NCBI RefSeq assembly: GCF_009861505.1
Contig: NZ_WTFT01000047.1
Span: 27,933-68,583 of the forward strand
Direction of reading: 5' to 3'
Source: Pseudomonas izuensis
Lineage (GTDB): Bacteria > Pseudomonadota > Gammaproteobacteria > Pseudomonadales > Pseudomonadaceae
DNA: 40,651 nt
Both the position numbers and the translations under genes were made by a program. The notes below the pieces were generated by a model, which saw only the letters and a list, made by a program, of their open reading frames with translations, was not told the DNA's origin and searched no databases. The number at the start of each line of letters is the position of its first letter. Positions within the stretch are counted from its first letter, which is position 1. Below, in pieces: positions 15,716 to 23,962 of this stretch.

Positions 15716-15733
15716 GGGCCAGGGCAATCACTA

Positions 15734-16654
15734 TCAATTCTGGCTATAGCGCTTGCGATAGGCACCCGGCGACACGCCAAAGCGTGACTTGAACGCCGAG
15801 GAAAAGTAGCTGGAATCGGAAAAACCCCAGGCGTAGCACAGCGCCGACAGCTTCTGCTCGACATCCGAGCGGCGCAGGTTTTCCGCGCAGAAATCCAGGC
15901 GCCGGTGCTTGATGTACTGCGCCACCACCAGGCCGCGCTTGGAGAACATCCGGTACAGGCCGCGCACGGAAATCCCCACTTCTCGGGCAATCAGTTCGGG
16001 ACACAGGTCTTCGTCGCTAAGGTGCGCGTCGATGAACGCAATGATCTTGCGAAACTGCCGCTCGTGGACATCGCCGTTGCTGTCGCGGGCGCTGACTCCG
16101 GGCAACAGCAGGCTGGCCAGGGCGTCGAGCACCGCCTCGCTTTCCTGCATGTCCAGCCCTTCCTGCTGGCGAGTCTCAAGTACCAGTCGGTTGGCCATCG
16201 CCGCCAACGGGTTATTGGCGCCGATGCGCGTGGCGCAATTGACCGCCGTGAAATGCGAACCGCGCTCGACCACCTGACGCGGCAGGATCAGCGACAGCTG
16301 TCGGGAATCGTGGTTGTAGGTCATGTCGCTGGGGCGGCTGGCGTCGATCAGGGCGATGTCGCCACACCCCAGTTGCGCACGGTTGTCGCCCTGCTCCAGC
16401 TGCGAGCTGCCGCGCATCTGGAACACCGCGTAGTAGTGGCCGTCGCTGCTGGTGCTGACGTCCTTGCTGCTGCGATACAGGTGCACGTGCGCCATGTCGA
16501 CCACACTGAGTTTGATCGCGCCGCTGCGAAATTCCGCCAGCTCGCCATAAAAATCGGTGTCCAGTGCACGGGCATCGAAACGCCCGCAGGCCTGGTTAAC
16601 CTGGCTCAGCCAACTTTCGAACGCCTCATTGCGCACCGTCGATGCTGTAATCAT
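15734..16654 (-). CDS. AraC-family regulator, FeaR-like
   Basis: This 306-residue protein has an AraC-binding-like N-terminal domain (residues about 30-190) and a C-terminal AraC HTH from about 205 (LCPELIAREVGISVRGLYRMF and LSALCYAWGFSDSSYFSSAF-KSRFGVSPGAYRKRY). It resembles FeaR, which activates aromatic amine oxidation in E. coli (family knowledge). The ATG is preceded by GAGGCTTTGCGGAC. It lies downstream of iacF on the same strand after a 155-bp gap, so it may have its own promoter. A role in controlling the iac and amine dehydrogenase genes, or the aldehyde dehydrogenase, is inferred from context. Confidence 0.85.
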   Translation of the reverse strand: MITASTVRNEAFESWLSQVNQACGRFDARALDTDFYGELAEFRSGAIKLSVVDMAHVHLYRSSKDVSTSSDGHYYAVFQMRGSSQLEQGDNRAQLGCGDIALIDASRPSDMTYNHDSRQLSLILPRQVVERGSHFTAVNCATRIGANNPLAAMANRLVLETRQQEGLDMQESEAVLDALASLLLPGVSARDSNGDVHERQFRKIIAFIDAHLSDEDLCPELIAREVGISVRGLYRMFSKRGLVVAQYIKHRRLDFCAENLRRSDVEQKLSALCYAWGFSDSSYFSSAFKSRFGVSPGAYRKRYSQN

Positions 16655-16809
16655 GTCCGCAAAGCCTCACGTGTTTTTGTTGTTATTTTCCGGCCGCTTC
16701 GTCGAGCGGCTCGCTAAAAATCATTCTTACTCCAGCCATCACCTCCCTCGATGGCCGCCGGGCGCCCATTCAACAGGCTCCGGCGTCGGCTTTCCAGCCG
16801 TATAAGCGC

Positions 16810-17760
16810 TTAGATGTCCAATACCAGACGAGCGGAAAGTGCCCGTGAAACGCAGGCGCAGATCTGCTTGTTGGACGCCTTTTCCTTGTTCGACAGGCAG
16901 TTGTCGCGGTGCTCCGGCAAACCGTCCAGTACTTCGACGATGCAGGTGCCGCAGATGCCTTCGCGGCACTCGGTGTCGATGTCGCAACCGTGTGCCTGCA
17001 ACACATCCACCAGGCTGCTGTTGGCCGGCACGTGAAGCACCACCCCGGAGCTCGCCAGCTCCACTTCGAAACTGCCGGTCGGCGCGCTGTTGGCCGCCGG
17101 ATCTGCCGCGAAATGCTCAAGGTGAATGGCGTCATCGGAACGGCTGCGCGCCGCTACTTCCACCACCTTGTTCATGAACGGCGCCGGGCCGCAGGTGTAG
17201 ACATGGGCATCAACGCCGGCACGTTCCAGGCACTCGCTCAACGCGGCATCCAGATCACCCGGTTCGACGCCGTAGTGGAACTCCACGTTTTCGGCAAAAT
17301 TCGTCGCCAGCAGCTCGGTGAATGCGGCGTACTCCGCCGAACGGGCAAAGTAGTGCAGGCGATACGGCTGGCCGCTTTCCGCCAGTCGATAAGCCATGCT
17401 CAACAGCGGCGTCACACCGATGCCGGCGGCGAACAGCACGTGTTCGCTGGCGGCTTCGTCAAGACGAAAGAGATTGCGCGGCGCGCCCATCTCCAGCTCC
17501 ATGCCCTCTTCCACCTGCTCGTGCAGCGCCAGCGAACCGCCGCGCGATTGTGCTTCCTTTTTCACCGCCACCAGATAGGCGCGACGATCCTGTGGCGGGC
17601 TGCACAGGGAATACTGGCGGGTCACTCCAGTCGGGCCTGTAAGGTCGACGTGGGCACCCGGTTCATAGGTGTCGAGCGGCTGGCCGTCACTGCGCACGAG
17701 GCGAAAGGAACGGATATCCAGCGCTTCGTCGACGATCCTTTCGATCTTCACCTTCATCAT
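16810..17760 (-). CDS. iacF: Phthalate-dioxygenase-reductase-like ferredoxin reductase (IacF-like)
   Basis: This 316-residue protein begins MMKVKIERIV behind CAGGTGATGCA; an upstream extension lies in REP DNA and is rejected. The order is that of the PDR/VanB family: FMN/FAD domain (GVTRQYSLCSPP), NAD domain (VLFAAGIGVTPLLSMAYRL, HVYTCGPAPFM) and a C-terminal plant-type 2Fe-2S ferredoxin with CREGICGTC and a distal Cys in HRDNCLS. It passes electrons from NAD(P)H to the Rieske oxygenase IacCD. It follows the SDR gene (iacE) after a 139-bp gap holding a REP doublet and is the last gene of the iac run before the AraC gene. Confidence 0.87.
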   Translation of the reverse strand: MMKVKIERIVDEALDIRSFRLVRSDGQPLDTYEPGAHVDLTGPTGVTRQYSLCSPPQDRRAYLVAVKKEAQSRGGSLALHEQVEEGMELEMGAPRNLFRLDEAASEHVLFAAGIGVTPLLSMAYRLAESGQPYRLHYFARSAEYAAFTELLATNFAENVEFHYGVEPGDLDAALSECLERAGVDAHVYTCGPAPFMNKVVEVAARSRSDDAIHLEHFAADPAANSAPTGSFEVELASSGVVLHVPANSSLVDVLQAHGCDIDTECREGICGTCIVEVLDGLPEHRDNCLSNKEKASNKQICACVSRALSARLVLDI

Positions 17761-17795
17761 TGCATCACCTGAATTTTGTTGTATTTGGGTCACCT

Positions 17796-17881
17796 CTGTA
17801 GGAGCTGGCTTGCCAGCGAAGGCGGCCTTGAGCCTTGCATCGCCCATGCGGACGCCTTCGCCGGCAAGCCGGCTCCTACAG
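17796..17881. repeat. REP doublet inside the iac gene run
   Basis: CTGTAGGAGCTGGCTTGCCAGCGAAGGC and GCCTTCGCCGGCAAGCCGGCTCCTACAG lie between iacE and iacF. Their hairpins may lower expression of iacF relative to upstream genes. Confidence 0.85.
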
Positions 17882-17899
17882 GTGTTGCGTCAGCTGCTT

Positions 17900-18640
17900 T
17901 CAGCGCATGAACAAGCCGCCATTGATGTCCAGGCACGCGCCCGTGACGGAGGTGGCGTTTTCGGCGATCAGTAGCAAGACGCTGTCGGCTATGTACGACG
18001 GATCACCGAGGGTTCCGGCCGGGATCATTTTCAGGATCTGTTCCAGACGCTCCGGGGCCACGGTTTCGCGTACCACCGGCAAGTCCAGCGGGCCGGGCGA
18101 GATGCTGTTGACCGTCACGCCTTGCGACGCCAGCTCACGGGCGAACACCTTGGTCAAGGTCGCCACGCCGCCCTTGGCCGCTGCGTAGTGCGCACCGGTG
18201 GCGGTGCCGCCGTTCTGCCCGGCCAGGGACGCGATGTTGACGATGCGGCCGAAACCTCGCTCGGCGAAGTGCGCGCCGAACACCTGGCAGGCGACGAAGG
18301 TACCGCGCAGGTTGATCGCCATCGATTCGTCGAACTCTTCGGGCGTGATGTCCATCAGCGCCGCGACTTTCGACACGCCGGCGTTGTTCACCAGAATGTC
18401 GGTGCCGCCCCAGTGCGCGGCGAGCAGGTCGCGGGCACGCTGGAAGTCGGCCTTGCTGCGCACATCCAGCTCAATGGCGACCGCAGTCGCGCCACTGCCA
18501 TCCAGCTCAGCGGCCAGCTGCCGTACACCTTCGAGACGCACATCGGCCAGGCCGACGCGATAACCCGCCGCGTGCAGACGACGGGCGATGCATTCGCCCA
18601 GCCCGCGCGAGGCACCCGTTACAAGGGCTACTCGACTCAT
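17900..18640 (-). CDS. iacE: Short-chain dehydrogenase/reductase (IacE-like)
   Basis: This 246-residue classical SDR has the TGASRGLGECIA cofactor loop near residue 9, NNAG at about 89-92, and the catalytic Ser followed by Y-x-x-x-K in HYAAAKGGVATL. LADVRLEG with Asp at the end of beta-2 suggests NAD+. The ATG has GAGGGCAACATC upstream and lies 10 bp after the iacD stop. In known iac pathways IacE oxidises a hydroxylated IAA intermediate towards dioxindole-3-acetate (established in outline). Position and family both fit that role. Confidence 0.87.
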   Translation of the reverse strand: MSRVALVTGASRGLGECIARRLHAAGYRVGLADVRLEGVRQLAAELDGSGATAVAIELDVRSKADFQRARDLLAAHWGGTDILVNNAGVSKVAALMDITPEEFDESMAINLRGTFVACQVFGAHFAERGFGRIVNIASLAGQNGGTATGAHYAAAKGGVATLTKVFARELASQGVTVNSISPGPLDLPVVRETVAPERLEQILKMIPAGTLGDPSYIADSVLLLIAENATSVTGACLDINGGLFMR

Positions 18641-18650
18641 GATGTTGCCC

Positions 18651-19151
18651 TCACAGCAGGAAGCCGAGCGCGCTCAGGCTGTCGGTGGAGTTGATCAGGC
18701 GCACCACTTTGCGCTCCAGGGTCGGCACGCCGTCGGTGAAGCGGATGCGGTGGTTCAGGTCGGCCACGAACGGCGTGTGCACGCCGCGCTTGTAGGCGTA
18801 CAGCAACTGCGCCGAGTTGACTTCGACGATGTCGCCCGCCGCTTCCACCAGGCGGAAACGCGAGACGCTGCGAATGGTCTTCGCCGCGTCCACCGCCGAC
18901 GGCGAGTAGCCGGCGGTCAGGCGTTCGATGCGCAGGTCACGCATGCGTGCGTCGTCGTAGGCGTAGTTCAGCGTCGCCTCGAAGTCTTCGGTGTCCGGGT
19001 CGATCGGCACGATGTACTTGCCGCTTTCGCTCCACAAGGTCGCCCACTCGGCGTAGTTCTTGTGGTCGAGCAGTTCGGCTTCGCGCCAGATGAATTCGAT
19101 GGCCTGGGCCAACGGACCGGAAAAACCGTTCAGGGTGTCTTGATTGCTCAT
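18651..19151 (-). CDS. iacD: Ring-hydroxylating dioxygenase beta subunit (IacD-like)
   Basis: This 166-residue protein starts at MSNQDTLNGFSG. Its ATG overlaps the iacC stop as ATGA, implying translational coupling, and this decides the start over the longer frame. It has the small alpha+beta fold of aromatic dioxygenase beta subunits (SNTF2-like): AQAIEFIWREAELLDHKNYAEWATLWSE-type helix, YIVPIDPD, RLVEAAGDIVEVNSAQLLYAYKRG, VPTLERKVVRLI. It structures the hexameric Rieske oxygenase with IacC. Confidence 0.9.
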   Translation of the reverse strand: MSNQDTLNGFSGPLAQAIEFIWREAELLDHKNYAEWATLWSESGKYIVPIDPDTEDFEATLNYAYDDARMRDLRIERLTAGYSPSAVDAAKTIRSVSRFRLVEAAGDIVEVNSAQLLYAYKRGVHTPFVADLNHRIRFTDGVPTLERKVVRLINSTDSLSALGFLL

Positions 19152-20431
19152 TGGCTCATCATCCTTTTCCACATGTCGTAGGCTCCGCGCATGCCGCCCT
19201 CGTCGGTGGCGTGGCTGACCTTGTCGCCGTTTTCAGCGGTGATTTCGCGGTTCAGGCCGCGGTTGACCAGGATTGGCGCGTCGACGCCGGCGTACGAGCC
19301 GCGCTGCACGCGGTCCCAGGCTTCGGCATCGTCGGGGCTGCCGAAACCGAACGGGCCCTGGAAGTGTTCGTGGATACGCATGCGTTCGCGGTTGGCGATT
19401 TCCGGGCCGCCGTCCATGCCCAGGGCAACGTGGCGGATCTCGGTTTCGGTGACCGACACCGGACGCAGCACGCGGAAGAACGACATCGACATGGCCACGT
19501 TGGGGAACAGGTTCAGGTTGAACCCGGCGCCGTGCAGCGAACGCACGATGCGGCGCACCTGTGCAGGTTCCATGGTCTTCGACAGTTCTTCGGTGACGTG
19601 GGCGAAACGCTCTTGCAGTTGCTCGGTGCCATCGTCGTGATCCAGATCGACGTGCTCCGGCACCATCACCATCACGCTGTGGCCATTGCCCAACGAGTGG
19701 GTCACGGCTTGCTCGTCGGTCATGAACGAGAGCATTTCCGAGGTCTCTTCATCCACCGAGGACATGAACGACTTGTGCACGATCGGGAAGTGATAACCGT
19801 CGGTGGTGTTTTCCAGCTGGATCTTCCAGTTGCCCTTGAAGCTGAACTTGTGTTCGCCCTGGGTCTTGATCGGATAACCGGCGCCCTGCTTCATGAACAG
19901 GTCCATCCAGTGTTTGGCGCCGCCGAGGAAGTCTTCCAGCGGCTCGATCTCGTCGTTGTAGCTGGCGAAGATCATGCCGGCGTAGCTTTCGACCCGCAGG
20001 CTGGTGAGTGGCAGCTCGGATTTCTCCAGGATGCCTTCATAACCGTCCGGGTATGGCAGTGCGCGCAGTTTGCCGTCCAGGCCGTAAGACCAGCTGTGGT
20101 ACGGGCAGGTGAAACCGGTGGCGTTGCCCTTGTGCTTCTCGCACACGGTGGCGCCACGGTGGCGGCAACGGTTTTCCAGAACGTTGATGTTGTTCTTCTT
20201 GTCCCGCACGACGATCACCGGGCGACGGCCGATCATCGCGGTCTTGAAGTCACCGCTGTTGCGCACTTCGCTTTCGTGGGCGACCCACACCCAAGTGCGG
20301 TAGAAAATCTTGTCCAGCTCGGCTTCGAACAGCGCCGGGTCGTTGTACAGCGAGACGTCGACACGGTCGTGCTGGACCAGCTCTTCAGGGCTTTTCGACG
20401 TTGCGATCAGCCGGTATTCATGAGTGCTCAT
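19148..20431 (-). CDS. iacC: Rieske ring-hydroxylating dioxygenase alpha subunit (IacC-like)
   Basis: This 427-residue protein starts MSTHEYRLIA behind GAGGAGAACCGC. The Rieske cluster ligands are C89, H91, C109 and H112 (NRCRHRGAT ... CPYHSWSYG). The catalytic domain carries D211, H214 and H219 (ENTTDGYHFPIVH) for the bridging Asp and mononuclear iron. In known iac systems IacC/IacD converts the dioxindole-3-acetate-type intermediate on the way to catechol (established in outline). It lies between the amidase (iacH) and beta subunit genes. Confidence 0.93.
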   Translation of the reverse strand: MSTHEYRLIATSKSPEELVQHDRVDVSLYNDPALFEAELDKIFYRTWVWVAHESEVRNSGDFKTAMIGRRPVIVVRDKKNNINVLENRCRHRGATVCEKHKGNATGFTCPYHSWSYGLDGKLRALPYPDGYEGILEKSELPLTSLRVESYAGMIFASYNDEIEPLEDFLGGAKHWMDLFMKQGAGYPIKTQGEHKFSFKGNWKIQLENTTDGYHFPIVHKSFMSSVDEETSEMLSFMTDEQAVTHSLGNGHSVMVMVPEHVDLDHDDGTEQLQERFAHVTEELSKTMEPAQVRRIVRSLHGAGFNLNLFPNVAMSMSFFRVLRPVSVTETEIRHVALGMDGGPEIANRERMRIHEHFQGPFGFGSPDDAEAWDRVQRGSYAGVDAPILVNRGLNREITAENGDKVSHATDEGGMRGAYDMWKRMMSQ

Positions 20432-20453
20432 GCGGTTCTCCTCATGGCTTTTT

Positions 20454-21575
20454 TTATGATTGAGTTGAGGCTTGCAGCTGCGCACCAAAGGCGCAGACCA
20501 CTTCGTCCTGACCTTTACGGCCGACGATTTGCAGGCCGACTTTCAGCCCGCCGCAATCGAGTTCCACCGGCACCGTCAGCGCCGGATGGCCGCTGAGGTT
20601 GAAAGGCCGTACCAGCGGAGTCATGCCGGCCACGGCCTTGCTACCAGCGCGGGCTTCGCTCAGGGTTGGCGGCAGGCTCGGCAGCGTCGGCAGCAATAGC
20701 ACCGCGAACTCTTCCAGCGCTGCATCCACTTGCTGGGTGAAACGGATGCGCACGGCTTCGGCCTGGGCCAGTTCTTCACGGGTGGTGCGACTGGCCGCCA
20801 GCAGGCGGGTTTCCACGTCGGCACCAATCAGGCCTTGGCCAGTGAGGTGACCGAACGCGGCCCAGTTTTCGAAATTGATCACGGTCAGCCCGGCAGTGAA
20901 GGCGGCTTCGAATTCGCTCAGGTGCAGATTGCTGCGACGCCAGCCAGCACGGTCGGCGGCAGCACCGAGGCTGGCTTGCAAATGCGCATCGCAGGCCACG
21001 TCGAGAAAGCCGACCTTGGCGCCGTCACCGGGCAGGCCCTGCACGGTGAAGCCTGGGCAAATCACCTGCATGGCGGCGATCAGATCGTCCATGGTTCTGG
21101 CGAACGGGCCGATGCAATCGAGGCTGGATTCCAATGGATGCGCGCCAATGCGACTGACCCGGCCATAGGTGGGCTTGAGCCCGGCAATGCCGCAGCACGC
21201 CGCCGGCACCCGTACCGAACCACCGGTGTCGGTGCCGATGGCGATCTCCGCCAGGCCTGCGGCCACCGCCGACGCCGAACCGCTGGAAGAACCGCCCGGC
21301 ACCCGGTCAGGGGCTTGCGGGTTAACCGGCGTGCCGGTCCAGTCGTTGATGCCGGTGACGCCAAAGGCCAGCTCATGCAGGTTGGTCTTGCCGACGATCT
21401 GCCAGCCTGCGTTGAGTATCGCGTCCACCACCTCGGCGTTTTTTGTTGCTGCAGGGGCATCGGCGAAAGCGCGGCTGCCGGAACGGGTCGGGTAGCCCGC
21501 GATGTCGATGGAGTCCTTGATGGCAACACGTTTGCCGTTGCCGCCGAGGAGAAATTCGCTGATGAAAGTGCTCAT
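20454..21575 (-). CDS. iacH: Amidase-signature hydrolase (IacH-like)
   Basis: The 373-residue protein starts MSTFISEFLL; AGGAG lies 7 nt upstream and the ATG overlaps the stop of the SnoaL-like gene as ATGA. A much longer frame upstream is out-of-register coding for other genes and is rejected. The amidase signature triad is intact: Lys in VAIKDSIDI, cis-Ser in PGGSSSGSASAVA and nucleophile Ser in GTDTGGSVRVPA. Known iac clusters contain an amidase IacH whose exact step is less certain. It is somewhat shorter than typical 450-500-residue amidases, which fits this subgroup. Confidence 0.88.
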   Translation of the reverse strand: MSTFISEFLLGGNGKRVAIKDSIDIAGYPTRSGSRAFADAPAATKNAEVVDAILNAGWQIVGKTNLHELAFGVTGINDWTGTPVNPQAPDRVPGGSSSGSASAVAAGLAEIAIGTDTGGSVRVPAACCGIAGLKPTYGRVSRIGAHPLESSLDCIGPFARTMDDLIAAMQVICPGFTVQGLPGDGAKVGFLDVACDAHLQASLGAAADRAGWRRSNLHLSEFEAAFTAGLTVINFENWAAFGHLTGQGLIGADVETRLLAASRTTREELAQAEAVRIRFTQQVDAALEEFAVLLLPTLPSLPPTLSEARAGSKAVAGMTPLVRPFNLSGHPALTVPVELDCGGLKVGLQIVGRKGQDEVVCAFGAQLQASTQS

Positions 21576-22057
21576 GCAGTCAGCTCCTGCTTTGATAAAT
21601 GAGAGCTGAACAAGCGCTGCGTGCGGAAATGCGCGATCAGCCAGGTGCCGTCGACACAGCGAAAATCGATGTTCAGACGGGTGCCGAACAGTTCGCTGCG
21701 TTGATCCGCGTAGGTGGAGATCTGCTGCATGATCCACTGCCCCTGCGCTGTCTCGCCGTCGACCAGGATCGACTCGCTGGTGAGGTAATGCAGGTTCAGC
21801 TGGAAGTGATCCGAAGGCGGCAGATAACCGCCGACGAAAGCGGCCACGGCCTCGCGTCCACGGTGTTGACCGAAGGTCTGCGCGGTCTCGCGACCCACGC
21901 CTTCCCAGATCGCATCGGCGCAGAACAGCTCGGCCAGTTCGCTGACGTGAGTCGGCGCCCTTGGCACATCGCACAGGTCCATGTAGCGCGCCATCAGGCG
22001 ACGCACTGCACTCTCCCCTTCGAGCGTCGCCAGACGCTGGAGCAAGGCCTCGTTCAT
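21572..22057 (-). CDS. iacI: SnoaL/NTF2-like small protein (IacI-like)
   Basis: This 161-residue protein has the SnoaL_4/ring-hydroxylating-beta-like fold: RRLMARYMDLCDVPRA, ELAELFCADAIWEGVG, HFQLNLHYLTSESILVDG, GQWIMQQISTY, WLIAHFRTQR. IacI in other iac clusters is such a protein, with a role not firmly set (established). The ribosome site AAGGTG is within the end of iacB, 3 bp upstream. Its stop overlaps the amidase start. It is cytoplasmic with no signal peptide. Confidence 0.82.
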   Translation of the reverse strand: MNEALLQRLATLEGESAVRRLMARYMDLCDVPRAPTHVSELAELFCADAIWEGVGRETAQTFGQHRGREAVAAFVGGYLPPSDHFQLNLHYLTSESILVDGETAQGQWIMQQISTYADQRSELFGTRLNIDFRCVDGTWLIAHFRTQRLFSSHLSKQELTA

Positions 22058-22060
22058 GGC

Positions 22061-22432
22061 TTACACCTTGGCCGCGTCTGGAATGGTCAGCGGGCGGCCG
22101 ATGCGCGCTTCGACCTTGGCGTAGCGCCACAGGCTGTATTCGTTCACCGGTGTGGTGCGGAACAGGTTGCAGGCGTCGATCACCGATTGGTGGCAATCGA
22201 CGTCAGCCATGATGTACACGGTCCAGGGCGAGGTGGTGGACGGGCCGACCATCAGGCGGTCGTCATCCATCGCGCCGAGCACGGTGATGCCAGGCATCGC
22301 GCCGAGGTCGGCCATCATTTTGCTGAAGCCCTTCCACACGCTCAGGCCTTCGCCGGTGGGCAGGTCGAAAAAGTTCTGGGTGATGCCGATGCAGAAGACG
22401 ACGCGCAGTGGTTCTTGGGTGGCTTGCGACAT
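22061..22432 (-). CDS. iacB: IacB-like small protein
   Basis: This 123-residue protein starts at MSQATQEPLRVVF. The long frame upstream overlaps iacA in another register and is rejected. Its pattern (RVVFCIGITQNFFDLP, GITVLGAMDDDRLMVG, WTVYIMADVDCHQSVIDACNL, LWRYAKVEARIGRPL) suggests a dimeric alpha-beta barrel-like domain. Position directly after iacA and before iacI fits IacB, which in known clusters has no assigned catalytic role. The spacing is 32 bp from iacA and 3 bp to iacI. Confidence 0.75.
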   Translation of the reverse strand: MSQATQEPLRVVFCIGITQNFFDLPTGEGLSVWKGFSKMMADLGAMPGITVLGAMDDDRLMVGPSTTSPWTVYIMADVDCHQSVIDACNLFRTTPVNEYSLWRYAKVEARIGRPLTIPDAAKV

Positions 22433-22464
22433 GAAATGGATACCTTGAAAAAGTGAGAAAAAAC

Positions 22465-23628
22465 TCAGATGTAGCCTGGGAACGGCGGCACGCCGAGGAA
22501 CACGGAACCTGCGCCGTCGTACAGCCCTTCGCTGAGGAAGGCGTGCTGGGTCACCACCATCGAGTCGCGCAGGTAGCGTTGCAGCGGGTGACGCAGGTAG
22601 ATGGCCGTGGTGCCGGCCAGGCTGTAGGCGCTCTGCACCACAGCGGCACCGGCCTGGGACACATGGATCGCCGACAGGCGCAGCAGACTGGTTTGCTCCG
22701 GCATCACCGGGTTGCCCGCCAGGATCGAGTTCCACACCTGTTCGGTGGTGTTGTAGAAAAATCCGCGCGCGGCGCTGAGCTTCGCCTCAGCCTTGGCGAT
22801 CTCGATGCGGACGTAGGCGCGGTCGGACAACTTCGGCGCACCGGTGATGCCACCGCCGTTGGCCATGCGGCTGACTTCGTCGAGGGCGGCGCGGGCCAGG
22901 CCGAGGTTGACCACGGCCAGCACTTGCGCGGCGTAGGCAATCGATGGGTAACGGAACAGTGGCTCGTCGATGGTCGCGGCACCGCCACGGATGAAGGTCC
23001 AGCGCTCATCGATATGTTTGTTGGTCACGCGCAGGTCATGGCTGCCAGTGCCCTTGAGGCCGACCACGTCCCAGTTCTCGACAATCTCGACCTGATCCGG
23101 GCGGAACACCGCAGTGCGAGGCTTGCCACCCGCCGCACCGATGCCGACACCGAGCAAGTCAGCGCCTTTGCAGCCGCTGGCGAATTTCCAGGTGCCGTTG
23201 ACCTGCCAGCCACCCTCGACGGCTTCGGCCGGTTGCAACGGGAACAGGCCACCGGCGAATACCAGATCGGGGCTGTCGGCGTAGATTTCAGCCAGGGTTT
23301 CTGGTGGCAAAGCGGCGAGATAGACACCGGCACTGCCGAAACTGGCGACCCAGCCGGCGGAACCGTCGGCTTCGGAGATGCGCTCGATCATCTGCAGGAA
23401 CTTCGCAGGTGCCAAGGCGTCGCCGCCGTAGCATTTCGGCGTGGCGGCGCGGTAGATGCCCACCTGCTTGAAGCGCTCGATCATGTCCCGTGGCACGTGG
23501 GAGACGCTATCGAACTCATCGCGACGTTGGCGCACTTCATCCAGCACGTGCTGGAATGCCTGGCTGTCGACGACAGGCTCGTCAACGCCGACCGGGGCGT
23601 CTTGTTGCGCAACCGCTGAACGCAGCAT
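22465..23628 (-). CDS. iacA: Flavin-dependent IAA monooxygenase, acyl-CoA-dehydrogenase fold (IacA-like)
   Basis: This 387-residue protein is of the acyl-CoA-dehydrogenase-like group D flavin monooxygenases (HpaB/HsaA/C2 type). Evidence is RFKQVGIYRAATPKCYGGDALAP, ISEADGSAGWVASFG, W-x-VNGTWKFASGC, VVGLKGTGSHDLRV and a C-terminal helical bundle ending HAFLSEGLYDGAGSVFLGVP. In iac pathways IacA hydroxylates indole-3-acetate at the first step using reduced flavin (established); iacG would supply that flavin. The ATG has CGGAGAAAGCCC upstream. It is the first gene of the minus-strand run iacABIHCDEF. Confidence 0.88.
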   Translation of the reverse strand: MLRSAVAQQDAPVGVDEPVVDSQAFQHVLDEVRQRRDEFDSVSHVPRDMIERFKQVGIYRAATPKCYGGDALAPAKFLQMIERISEADGSAGWVASFGSAGVYLAALPPETLAEIYADSPDLVFAGGLFPLQPAEAVEGGWQVNGTWKFASGCKGADLLGVGIGAAGGKPRTAVFRPDQVEIVENWDVVGLKGTGSHDLRVTNKHIDERWTFIRGGAATIDEPLFRYPSIAYAAQVLAVVNLGLARAALDEVSRMANGGGITGAPKLSDRAYVRIEIAKAEAKLSAARGFFYNTTEQVWNSILAGNPVMPEQTSLLRLSAIHVSQAGAAVVQSAYSLAGTTAIYLRHPLQRYLRDSMVVTQHAFLSEGLYDGAGSVFLGVPPFPGYI

Positions 23629-23962
23629 GGGCTTTCTCCGTTTTGCTTATTGTTAGTGGGGTGACACCGCGTTGCTGTTTCTGATCTGTGGGAGCAAGGC
23701 TTGCCCGCGATGGCGGTATCAAGGACGCCATCGCGAGCAAGCTTTGCTCCCACAAGGGATCAGCGGCGTGGCTACCCTTGCATTGGGGCCCAGTGTAAAA
23801 ACCGCACCCCGGCGCAACTATTGGTGCGTGCAGCCCCCCGGCTAAAGAAAACCCCTAGGCCGCCCCCGGTTACCTCTGAGCGCATCCCCGGGCGCGAGCC
23901 GGTATAAAACGCCATACTTGCGGTTTCACCGCTCACTCCCCCCTGCCGCCAAGGGCTGCGCG
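23629..23962. promoter_or_regulatory. Divergent iacA/histidine-kinase intergenic region
   Basis: The 334-bp gap holds the REP doublet 23686-23755 close to iacA and about 200 bp of GC-rich DNA next to the kinase. CCCCGGCTAAAGAAAACCCCTAGG at about 23836-23860 (quoted in part: GCTAAAGAAAACCCCTAGG) has GCTA/CTAG ends like the palindrome at 14708, so it might be a related regulator site. No consensus promoter was identified. Confidence 0.35.
23686..23755. repeat. REP doublet
   Basis: CTGTGGGAGCAAGGCTTGCCCGCGATGGC and GCCATCGCGAGCAAGCTTTGCTCCCACA are inverted with a 13-bp spacer, in the iacA leader. Confidence 0.85.

Noticed and set aside
19151..20596. 481-codon plus-strand frame opposite iacC
   Set aside because: Antisense to a Rieske oxygenase with intact ligands; low-complexity Val/His/Ala composition.
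22453..23619. 388-codon plus-strand frame opposite iacA
   Set aside because: Antisense shadow of the flavin monooxygenase gene with no motifs of its own.
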